NCBI GenBank assembly: GCA_032622095.1
Contig: CP136065.1
Span: 205,942,151 to 206,006,150, forward strand
Origin: Siphonodentalium dalli
Lineage: Eukaryota; Mollusca; Scaphopoda; Gadilida; Siphonodentaliidae
Reading direction: 5' to 3'
DNA: 64,000 nucleotides
Positions 55,681-64,000 of this stretch are shown here, piece after piece. Position 1 is the stretch's first letter. Each line of letters starts with the position of its first letter. The position numbers and the translations under genes are program-made. The notes beneath the pieces are model-generated. The model was not told the origin of the DNA and did no database searches. It was given only the letters and a program-made list of their open reading frames with translations.

Positions 55681-57468
55681 GTATATTCGTTCGTGTGCTG
55701 GCACCGGAAGAGGGTAAGAACAAAGCTATACTTATCAACCATCAATTGTTTATAATCACACACCATCGACATAAGCGCTGGTCATAAGCAGTATAAATTG
55801 CCATACACAAAATGCTTCTGAGGTTCAACCAAAAGCTGCAGCCTCCACTTTATAAAAAGCGATGCACCGCTTAAGTCACTTCACACCAATCATGTGCACG
55901 CGCTCGCTGCCTGTTATTTGGAGATTCTGTTGGCATTTATACAGTATGTTACTTACAATTGTTGTGATGGCTTTGAAAAGTTGTTAAAGTTATATATAAG
56001 AGAATACATTTCCTTAACAAATTTTATATTATTTTTTAATAATTGTTAACAAATGTAAGAAAAAATTGTTAAAGAATGTAAGAAATAATGACAAAAAATG
56101 ATAAAATTGTTAAATGAATGTAAGAACAAATTATTAAAAATGATAAAACGACGTTAAACCCTACAAAACGAACAGCATAGCACCTCCATATGTAGAGTTC
56201 AGTATATTGCTCGGACTCAGTTATACTTTTGGTCCTCATCTCAGCGCTATACTATTCAAGGTCCTGTGAGGTAGCCAAGGCCGAAAACTCCCAATATTGG
56301 GACATATAGACGTGAACAAACCTGAATTATGTAGTGTCCATTTAACGATAACACAATCTAAGTATTTAGTTCAAATAACGTATATTCTGTCAACTGCAAT
56401 TTCGATCTTTCCATTTACTTTAATAATTATATGGCGAAAATTCATAACATGATGCTTATACGTTATATGTGATTCCCCTGTGTGATCCCGTGGTAAAACA
56501 TGTCAAACGCCCCACTGCGAGGGCAAGACTCCCCTAATGTGACACCCTGTTTGCCGTCGGGTGCATCCTGTTGAGTGTTTTGCATGAGTCTGCCATACAA
56601 GGGCGACCGTATCACATGAGGCATTGACTTGTTGGTAAGCCTTAGCTCATGGTCCACTATACCGTCCTGCATTTCTTCCAAAGACTAAGTAAGGCAGTTC
56701 GTCGGTTTTATACACCGAGTAATCTCGCACGATGTTGTATTCGGATATTTGGAAGGTATCAATCTAAGATGAGACTATTGGTTTGTAGCCCAAATACAAG
56801 CGGGTGGTACGACATGACGAGTTGACTCAGCTGGACGTTAAGAGTTAACTCATAATCGGGTACGAGTTGACCTATTTGTGTATGGTACGAGCAGGTCAGG
56901 GCCCGAAATCAATTACGCCGGTTTATCGTCCACAAACAATATTTTTACGCGCATACATGCAGCAAAAGCGACGTTGGTTCATATGTGGAAACATGTTTTA
57001 TCAGTTAACTCCGTAAGCGTTGCTTCTAGGCTGATGTAATCCCTCTTTGTTGAGAATTATTAATATACGTATTGAAATAACACAATGATTACCACAGATG
57101 ATACCAACACCCTACGGATGAAACGCACGAAGACACTCTGTCGTGCAAACTTTAACCTGTAAGCGTTACTAGAGATGCGTCACACTTTTACAACATTGCA
57201 CTTGGATACTGATCGACTAACCTACATTAATTTACTATAACGTCCATGTACATTCTCGCAGTTTGTGTCATATTCCATACCATTCTTTCGGGAATTCAAT
57301 GATACATCACTTTACTATTTCCGCTTCCTTACTCTACGCATGGCTCTCCGCCCTATTTTACCTTTGCGTTGTGTCCACTCTGCCATTCACGTGAACACCG
57401 AATATCCTCGCTGTATCGTTGTGATCTCGTCTTCCTTTAAATGAATGTGGAAGAGAAACAATAAGCAA
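55681..57468. other. Unassigned spacer with a relic of the hairpin module
   Basis: 55990-56150 resembles the A/T-rich spacer of the double-hairpin module (atatataagagaatacattt, then gttaaagaatgtaagaaa twice) but lacks the hairpins and ends. No gene is supported elsewhere. Confidence 0.4.
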
Positions 57469-57472
57469 ACAT

Positions 57473-57932
57473 GTGACCCGCCATATCAAATCCAGTCGTA
57501 ACTCGGGATTTTTTTACTCTGTGCCAATGCATTCTCTTATATATGCGAGTCGACCATAGGTCGCCTCGCATATATAAGAGAATCCATTGGCCTAACAATT
57601 TTTTACAATTTTAATAATTTGTTCTTGTATTCTTTAACAATTTTATAATTTCACCCATACAGAGCCCCAGACAAACATGAGCAGACGACACTCTTCTATA
57701 TGCTTCTATATATATGTGTGGGGCTCCCTGCAGGGTAATGGATGTTTTTTATTTTATGTCCTAAAAAATGTAAGAAACATTTATTTAAAAAAAAATGATA
57801 AAAAATTGTTAGGCCAATGCATTCTCATATATATGCGAGGCGACCTATGGTCGACTCGCATATATAAGAGAATGCATTGGCACAGGGTAAACAAAATCCC
57901 GACTTACGACTGGATTTGATATGGCGGGTCAC
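57473..57932. mobile_element. Inverted-repeat element with a double hairpin but different ends
   Basis: The ends GTGACCCGCCATATCAAATC and its perfect inverse continue inward through CAGTCGTAA(C/G)TCGGGATTTT (about 40 bp). The flanking 4-bp repeat is ACAT (57469-57472, 57933-57936). Inside are both 67-bp hairpins (57524-57590, one change in an arm; 57814-57880, one change) and an A/T-rich spacer holding an extra ~100 bp (57660-57760). Its ends, duplication length and lack of TTAA differ from P1-P4, yet the hairpins are nearly identical. Confidence 0.82.
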
Positions 57933-57936
57933 ACAT

Positions 57937-58716
57937 AAAGATCTCCATTTCTGATCTAAGGGAGGTAATTCATCCGGGGACTTCTTGCATTACTCCATCG
58001 ATTCGACAGATCACTGTGAACGCTATCGTCGGCTCAGTGTATAAACTAGGCTCTGATGCGGGATTTTTCTGCCGCTGTGGTGGGGAATTTTCCAATATTA
58101 TTTAAACTTCGGTTGGTTAGCCTGATATGAGAAAAGACATATGAATCTCGTTTACACAAAACGGAGTGATATCTAGTATACTCTTCTAAATCGGACAGGA
58201 ACGAAATACATTGGGGTTGTCATGTGTAATACATATGATAATGCAGTGACACCATGCAGTGTCAATCTTCAAGGAAAGCTCTTCGTATAATAATGAACGA
58301 AAATGATATGCTAGATAATTGGCGTTCAATCAACCGGATTCAACCCACCGACAAAAAAGATAAGCATGGAGAAGAAAATCACCTATGAAACAGGCTCGAC
58401 TTGAATATTTTTTAGTCTCAGAACATATATCTTCCCTCGTCGATAGCGTAGACAATTAACCCGTATATCGAACTGACCGTTCGATGATGTCTCTATATAC
58501 AACTTGATCGAAATGATCACGAGATGGGTAGATGATACTGGAAGTTTAACAATTCTTAACTTGAAAATAGTGATTATATAGCTGAAATAGCTATCAAAAC
58601 ACCATCGAACGGTATTCTGCTCGATCAAAGAACAACCACGATGTTGAATTTGAAATAAAATCTTGGAGTATATCTCGTCCGCTCTCTGTCATGATATCTC
58701 AATTGGTAACTTATCG
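57937..58716. other. Unassigned spacer, possibly decayed 5' part of the plus-strand LINE
   Basis: Only the last ~30 bp look like reverse-transcriptase sequence. The ORF 58383-58628 on minus has no motif. Confidence 0.3.
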
Positions 58717-59060
58717 ATAACACAAAAACATGGCGTTGTGACCCTTATACGTAAAACAATAAACCAAGAAAGTTTCTCTCCAATTGGAGACCAATATCTC
58801 TCCTAAACGTCAGTTGTAAATTTGTTTCGGGAATTCTGGCAGATCGTCTCAAGACAATTCATCCAGAACACATCCATGAATAGTGTGGCCGCTGACGCAG
58901 AATCTGGGAATCAACCCGGAAGAAATTGGATACAAGCTGATTTTTGTGTCATTCGACGCGGAAAAGCCTCAGGAACAACATATCCAAAATCCGAAAAAAA
59001 TCCGGAACTGTATTATCCAGGATGGCGTCCAACATGGATATCTGTATTACATCTGTTCTC
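58717..59060 (+). pseudogene. L1/Tx1-like LINE reverse transcriptase, 5' part (outer LINE)
   Basis: In shifting plus-strand frames it reads ITQKHGVVTLIRK, then (from 58784) WRPISLLNVSCKFVSGILAD and RLKTIHPEHIHE followed by a stop. This is the second reverse-transcriptase block of L1/Tx1 elements. Further on come LIFVSFDAEK (first catalytic Asp region) and IRNCIIQDGVQHGYL, which normally precedes the RGVRQG block. That block is missing; similarity stops at about 59040-59060, and the YADD part of a like-oriented reverse transcriptase appears at 63236. The simplest reading is one LINE split by 4.2 kb of inserted DNA. Confidence 0.72.
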
Positions 59061-59107
59061 CAAATAAGTTATTATATGATATATTGTGGCATCGGAATTA
59101 TTGTCAT

Positions 59108-59542
59108 TTGTTGGGGACAGAGATCAATGCTGTTAGTTTTACCCCAATCGCTGAGTTCTTTATGAATTCCTGAACGTAAACAAAATTCCAAAATATGTGG
59201 GAGATGTCTTCTGTCTCGCTCTTACAAATGTCACATTTATCATCCTGTCGTAAATTGGACATATTGAGAAACTTGTTATTTATACGGAATTGTAACCATT
59301 GTACCTTGTATCTGGCGTCGTGAAACTGCTAGAGTTAGATGTATTGATAGATGTCGGGTCCTCCAAAGATAAAGCCCGTAAACTTGTTATTTATACGGAA
59401 TTGTAGCCATTGTGTCTGGCGTCGTGAGAAAGGGAAGTCTCCAGTTTACACCAATTAATTCTGTTGTCAGGAAATAACGCTTGCCACTTTCTGTGTGCTA
59501 CGGTAGATGTTTTTAAGTAGTTATATGCTGCTCAAGTTTTTA
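59108..59542 (-). pseudogene. LINE ORF2 C-terminus with CDIC...HIFW motif
   Basis: On minus, RKWQALFPDNRINWCKLETS is followed by DARYKVQWLQFRINNKFLN and DDKCDICKSETEDISHIFW. This is the L1/Tx1 terminal region with Cys-x2-Cys and the H(L/I)FW signature that follows the polymerase. About 60 bp (aacttgttatttatacggaa, attgtaaccattgta) are duplicated 115 bp apart (59268-59330 and 59383-59440), which breaks the frame. Confidence 0.78.
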
Positions 59543-60110
59543 TGTCCCCCGAATTTTTTTTTTTCGGGCGACTATAGAAACAGGCTCCGTCCGTCCGTTC
59601 GTCGAGCCGTTCGTCGTTCCGTTCGTCCGTCCGTCACACTTTTGAGTACCTCCGTGGTGTAATCATCTCCTCCTACATATTTCATCCCAGAGATTTGAAA
59701 CTTCAGAATATTGTTGCCCATATATTGAAGATGTGCAACATGTATATAGATGACGGAAAAATTATTTTTTGACGGAGTTATTAACCCTTTTCGACTTAGA
59801 AAATTTCAACATTTTTTATAATTTTCTGTATGAGGGTGCCTTCGTGGTGTAATCAACTCCTCCTACAGTTTTGACCGTAGATATTTGAAACTTCAGAGTA
59901 TTGTTACCCACATATTGCAGATGTGCAACATGTATATAGATGACGGAAAAATTATTTTTTACGGAGTTATTAACCCTTTTCGACTTTTAATTTCTTTAAC
60001 AAAGCGGCATCGACTTGCCACGTTTTCGGGTGGACATATAAAGTGAGTATTGCGCCCGGGACGGTCGAAAAGATCGAGTGATCTTCTCATTCACCCCAGT
60101 TCGGGGGACA
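59543..60110. mobile_element. 568-bp element with TGTCCCCCGAA ends and internal duplication
   Basis: TGTCCCCCGAA at the left and its perfect inverse TTCGGGGGACA at the right bound it. Next to the left end is a ccgtccgtccgttcgtcg simple stretch. A ~190-bp unit (gtggtgtaatca(t/a)ctcctcc ... tgacggaaaaattatttttt, cccttttcgactt) is repeated in tandem (59654 and 59844). It interrupts LINE ORF2 between 59542 and 60111. No ORF is present and no target duplication was recognised. Confidence 0.72.
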
Positions 60111-60393
60111 CTGTGGTCGGCTGACCTTTTATTGCAAGTAATTTTATCTGATGTTGGATGTTATTAAGAGTGATGAAGTTTGTGCGTATGTTATAGATCT
60201 TTAATAAATCGTCTCGTGTAAGAAAAGAACCGTTATTGTCCTGCATACCATTACAAAATATAATCCCATTTTCTCGCCAGGAGGTGAAATTTATTACTTT
60301 TCCGTACTTCTTTATATTCGGATTATTCCATAGCGTACATGCTGATTTTTGCCGATAGTTTCTATCGTTCTCTGGATTTTTTAAAAATGCCAT
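60111..60393 (-). pseudogene. LINE ORF2 connector region
   Basis: The open frame reads CTLWNNPNIKKYGKVINF, WRENGIIFCNGM and NGSFLTRDDLLKIYNI. This is the conserved LWNNP.I ... W...GI ... G.(F/L)L..DL...Y block between the polymerase and the C-terminal motif of L1/Tx1 LINEs. The frame runs a few codons into the 568-bp element before stopping at 60091. Confidence 0.8.
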
Positions 60394-60448
60394 CAGGACT
60401 TCATGTCAAATAGTATTGGTTAATTGCTTTGCCTGTTTTTTTTTCAAG

Positions 60449-60449
60449 T

Positions 60450-60495
<46 letters not shown>
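60449..60495 (+). repeat. (GA)n microsatellite
   Basis: About 47 bp of almost uninterrupted agagag, with one ggag break, at the edge of the inserted 450-bp repeat. Confidence 0.95.
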
Positions 60496-60498
<3 letters not shown>

Positions 60499-60504
60499 GA
60501 AAAA

Positions 60505-60815
60505 TACAACTGTGAATACGGTGTTTGGGTCCGAAACAAATAAACCGCCATTTACGCGACATGCAACAGAAAAGAGCGTTCCGTGTTAGTCTATTCCTGA
60601 TATGGTAGCAATAAAGAGCGTTTGTCTTGACTTCTGGCGAAAAGTTGAAAACGGCTGAAGAATGGCTGTGACTTTGGCAAGTGTTTTTCAGAGCATACGA
60701 AGCCGATATATCAATAGTTCGTTTATTTATCGACATATCGTATCCGTCGCTCCAAATTACGTAGAAACAAATTTGGAGGTTCGAATGAGCCATGTTCGCT
60801 TAATTATTATTGATT
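60505..60815 (-). repeat. Dispersed ~450-bp repeat family, copy 3 (truncated)
   Basis: Matches 45780-46080 in the same orientation: aatacggtgtttgggtccga, tatggtagcaataaagagcg, acttctggcgaaaagttgaa and ttggaggttcgaatgagcca. It lies within the minus-strand LINE. Confidence 0.75.
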
Positions 60816-60869
60816 TTATCGTCGTCATTCGACCAATTGATGTAAGTAACCGGTGTTTCCATGTTTATA

Positions 60870-60979
60870 TCAAAAGTTTTCTATCATAATTGATATTAAT
60901 TTTGTCAAGTTGGGTATCAAAGTGTATTCCAATGAGATGGGAAGTACTATCAAATTTGAGTCCAAGGTCTGGGCACATA
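60870..60979 (-). pseudogene. LINE reverse transcriptase fragment after YADD
   Basis: On minus it reads PDLGLKFDSTSHLIGIHFDT, then LDKINI and NYDRKL. This is the GI.FD..L..M...NY..K. segment that follows YADD by about 60 residues in L1/Tx1 elements. It is the continuation of 63115-62948 across the inserted copy 3 element. Confidence 0.72.
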
Positions 60980-62947
60980 TGTCCGAATCGGCATCTCCAA
61001 TTTAGACCTAGTTTAAACTACCAGTTTAAACTGGGTTTTAGTAGTAAAACCAAGTTTTTCTCCACCGCTGGGACGACATAGATTTGGTCGATTGTGTTAC
61101 CTGTGGGCCACACTTGTCCAATTGCAAGAATAGGAGGCGTGGTCTGTCTGTTTATTATCGCTACTTGGTAATTCATTGTCCGGTCACGCGACCTGTTGTC
61201 GCTATATAATCTCCTAATCAGGGGAATAACCCGTGCGCTTTGAGAAATCACGACGAATGCACGGTCTGTTGTATAACGGTTAGATATTATCTAATATCAT
61301 GGACGAACGTGACTTTTGGAACTCAAAAATATCTCTTGAGGGCATGGGTGGGGGCCCGCCACAAATACCCATAGAAACACCACCACCCGGGGGTACCATC
61401 CGGACGGGTGAAAATGGGGTATGGACCATTTTTGAGAACGGGAAGGATTTCGGCGAATTTGACGGCATGAATGGGTGGCTCGCCCATAATACCCGATAGA
61501 AACATCACCCCTCACCCCGGGATAACAGGGGTATGGACGGTAAGGATTTAGGCTAATTAATTTGGCAGCAGGAGTGGGTGGCACGATCAAAATACACCAT
61601 AGAACCACCCCTACCCACCCCTCACCGGGGGGAGGGGTCCCACCAGAGGAGGTGGAAATTGGGTACGCCCAAATACCGAATATAAACACCCCAAAGATTG
61701 GATATGAACCATGTTCGAGAACAGTAAGGATTTCGGCCAATTTGACGACAGGGGTGTGTGGCCCGCTCTAAATATCCCATATAGACACCCTACCCTCATC
61801 CCTGGAGGGTACCACCCTGCTGGGGTGAAAATGGGGTATGGAGCATTTTATTCATTATTCGCAAAAACATGCTTCTGTTAGTCAATATTACGGCATGTGT
61901 AGGTGGCCCGCCCCAAATACCCCATATAATGGGGTATGGACCGTTATCGAGAACGGTAAGGATTTCGGCCAATATGACGTCATTGGTGGGCGTCCCGACC
62001 TCAAATATAGTAATAGAAACACCCCCACCCTTACCGCGGGTGGTTCTACCCGAGCGGGTGAAAATGGGGTCCGGGTGGGGGTGGGTGTTTCTATGGGGGG
62101 CATTTGGGATGTGCCACCCACCGTTCTCGAAAATGGTCCATACCCCATTTCACCCCCTCGGGGTGGTACCTCCGGGTGAGGGTGTTTCTAGGGGGTAGTT
62201 GGAGCGGGCTACCCACACTGCTGACGTCAAAGTGACCGAAATCATTACCGTTCTGGAAAATGGTTCATACCCCATTTTCACCTCCTGGGTGGTTCCCCCA
62301 GCGTTCAGGGGTGGGCTGTTTCTATGGGACATTTGAGCGGGCCATCCATCCATGCCGTCAATTGGCCGAAATCCTTACCAGTCTCGAAAAAAAGTACCGA
62401 CATCGCCTCCCCGAATTCCACTAAGACTCTCCTGCATCTACATTGAGTAACAAACGCCCGCGCATAAACGCCTCCCCCAATTCAAAATAAACACCCCCAT
62501 ATTCACGAAGAAACAACATCAATATTGGGCGAAAAATATCGGCCGAATAATTAAACCCAAAAAACTAGGTTTTAGTCAAACCTGGGGTAGGATGGTTTAA
62601 CTTTGAATTTTTTTCAAAGTATATTTAAAGGTGTATGTTCGAGGCGAGACGTATGGTACGTATAAATCATATATACCTAAGCTTATACTGATGATTATAT
62701 AGCTAATTCACCACAAACAATTAGTAATATTACCATAACTTTATCACGTTAATAAAACCTAGTTTCAACTTAAACTGAGTTTATCACAAAACTTGGTTTA
62801 AGTACGCTAAAACCCAGTTTTACTCCCATAAACCTGGTTTAACTACTGTAAAACCAAGTTTAAACCCTACTTAACCCTAGTTTAAACTGGAGTTAAACCT
62901 GGTCTAGAATAAAAACCTAGTCTAAACCAGAGATGCCGATTCGGACC
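60980..62947 (-). mobile_element. GGTCCGAATCGG family, copy 3 (1.97 kb, reversed, deleted)
   Basis: The left end tGTCCGAATCGGCATCTCC has its first base changed, and the right end is GAGATGCCGATTCGGACC. ATA is duplicated at 60977-60979 and 62948-62950. It is the reverse of copy 2 with about 0.5 kb missing: the unit array passes at about 62395 straight into the outer region (ttctcgaaaaaaagtaccgacatcgcctcc). It splits the minus-strand LINE reverse transcriptase shortly after YADD, with coding similarity resuming on both sides. Non-coding. Confidence 0.88.
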
Positions 62948-63115
62948 ATAATGTCCGTACTTTCCGTATTGAGTCGATCCACGATGCCTGACACTTGCTA
63001 GGGTTAATTTTCAGGCCTGAATAATATGTAAATAAGTTTAAAACAGTATATAATTCCGTAAGATTTTCTTCGCCGCCGCCCAAGAAGAGAGTCGTGTCGT
63101 CTGCATACTGCACAT
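62948..63115 (-). pseudogene. LINE reverse transcriptase fragment with YADD
   Basis: The minus strand reads QYADDTTLFLGGGEENL, then YTVLNLFTYYSGLKINPSKC and QASWI. It carries the two catalytic Asp residues and the SGL.IN..K motif of an L1/Tx1-type polymerase. The frame runs into copy 3 at 62947. Upstream similarity is lost at about 63120, where a 54-bp tandem duplication begins. Confidence 0.85.
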
Positions 63116-63120
63116 ATAAT

Positions 63121-63230
63121 ATTAGTTACGGATGTGATGCACTATACTATACTACAAACATAATTTACCTGTCTATTAGTTACGGATGTGATGCAGTATA
63201 CTACAAACATAATTTACCTGTCTATTACTT
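63121..63230 (+). repeat. 54-bp tandem duplication
   Basis: attagttacggatgtgatgc starts at 63121 and 63175, and both copies run through actacaaacataatttacct. The first copy has five extra bases (ctata). Confidence 0.9.
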
Positions 63231-63235
63231 TTGTT

Positions 63236-63448
63236 GGACTTCACAAAAGCTTTTAGTTTGACTGTTATATCGTGGACTTTGCAATACGCAGAAATATTCG
63301 AATTAGAGGAATACAAATTGGATATATGCATATTAAAATTAGCATATATGCTGATGACAAAAAATATGTTTTCTTAGACGGGAGTTCTGAGTCACTCGAC
63401 AAGACATTTGGACTGCTAGAAAAGTTCCATATTATTTCAGGTCTAGTG
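63236..63448 (+). pseudogene. L1/Tx1-like LINE reverse transcriptase, 3' part with YADD (outer LINE)
   Basis: The plus frame reads RRNIRIRGIQIGYMHIKIS, then YADDKKYVFLDGSSESL and LLEKFHIISGL. This is the IR...IRGI.I....KIS.YADD block of L1/Tx1 polymerases; the Thr usual after YADD is Lys here. Similarity ends near 63448, where the expected K.N does not follow. It fits as the continuation of 58717-59060, from which it is separated by the minus-strand LINE complex. Confidence 0.75.
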
Positions 63449-64000
63449 GATGTGCCACAATAGTATAACGTGTGTCCACTTTCGATGCCGTTCGCGTGTA
63501 ATCCGCCTTTCTATTTCCAGATCTGATATGCCAATAAAGGGCGTTCATTTATAACGAGTATAGAGTCACAGAATATACGGCTTTAATGAGGTATTTCTGC
63601 TTATAAAATGCTCAGAAAATCTTTCGTTTCAACCAGGAAGCGTAGACTGGTATACCTTTATCCTCACATAATTCACCGCGCGGATTAACTGATTAGAGTT
63701 CGGCACCAATCCACTTTGTACGGATTATACCGGCGCACTCAATACAAATTTAGATGCGCTGACAATATAACAAGCAAATGTAATTTCCTGTTTGAATTAG
63801 CTTTTGAACGGAAGTCATTAATGTATCATTATGCTAGCTTACTGTGTCAATCCCATGGGGTACTACACGGATATGATAGATACTGTGCCGTTGTTTCAAC
63901 AGTTGCGACGTCCTTTCAATTAGCATGTGACATTTCCACATGAGAGAATACAGTATACTCTAATGCATTTGCTAATATTTTTGTTTGTTTACTTAATATA
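63449..64000. other. Unassigned spacer to window end
   Basis: The ORF 63716-63943 has no motif, and no repeat was recognised. Confidence 0.3.

Larger units (their letters stand above)
59060..63234 (-). mobile_element. Minus-strand L1/Tx1-like LINE fragment carrying three insertions
   Basis: Reading from right to left, the LINE pieces are 63115-62948 (YADD), 60979-60870, 60393-60111 and 59542-59108. Each gap is filled by a separate element: 60980-62947, 60505-60815 with its flank, and 59543-60110. The pieces follow the normal order of an L1/Tx1 ORF2. The LINE is 5'-truncated near 63234 and separates the two halves of the plus-strand LINE. Its 3' boundary near 59060 is approximate. Confidence 0.75.

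Noticed and set aside
1-64000. CRISPR arrays, operons, bacterial promoters or terminators
   Set aside because: The window is eukaryotic; tandem repeats here have no constant-spacer structure and lie within transposable elements.

Overview
This is eukaryotic, animal-type DNA: low gene density, AT-rich spacers, standard-code fragments of non-LTR retrotransposons, and splice-site-like signals. No operons, tRNA or rRNA genes, or CRISPR arrays are visible. The mix of elements (L1/Tx1-like LINEs, a Crypton-type tyrosine recombinase, PIF/Harbinger, hAT, TTAA-type and TA-type MITEs, long fold-back elements) suggests a marine invertebrate, perhaps a lophotrochozoan such as a mollusc, brachiopod or annelid. 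That placement is inference. Essentially no intact protein gene is supported; every recognisable coding region is a broken transposable-element gene, plus a few short exon-like segments of unknown identity.

Layout. 1-355: tail of a reverse transcriptase (minus). 648-4506: a fold-back element with arms made of 341/339-bp tandem repeats and a 9-bp target duplication. 4868-7420: a palindromic-core MITE split by a 2.2-kb element (5063-7295, ends GGTCCGAATCGG) whose arms are built from ~130-bp units. 9908-11088: a hAT-type element with a perfect 8-bp duplication. 12880-20868: a long degenerate APE-type LINE (coiled-coil/RRM ORF1, endonuclease, reverse transcriptase, C-terminal CCHC) interrupted at 15909-18187 by a Crypton-like element. 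22074-22718: a relative of the GGTCCGAATCGG family. 25.2-27.4 kb: a tRNA-like SINE head, a retroposon with internal tandem repeats, and TTAA- and TA-type MITEs. 30.9-34.9 kb: exon-like segments of an unidentified, possibly Myb/SANT-like gene on plus and an internally deleted Harbinger transposase on minus, with an L1/Tx1 LINE tail between. 35.98-37.55 kb: another long inverted-repeat element. 38.6-41.07 kb: second copy of the GGTCCGAATCGG element. 42-57 kb: MITEs, relics and two isolated exon-like ORFs. 58.7-63.45 kb: a three-level nest in which a plus-strand L1/Tx1-like LINE is split by a minus-strand LINE that carries three further insertions, including the third GGTCCGAATCGG copy.

Two themes link the regions. 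Several unrelated mobile families here (fold-back, the 3-bp-duplication families, hAT, retroposons, a 568-bp element) carry tandemly repeated internal units, often mirrored in the two arms. In addition, a near-identical 67-bp hairpin recurs, once or twice per element, inside five elements with at least three different kinds of end. Element ends, direct repeats and nesting were read by eye from the sequence. Family names are by resemblance only, and no database search was possible.
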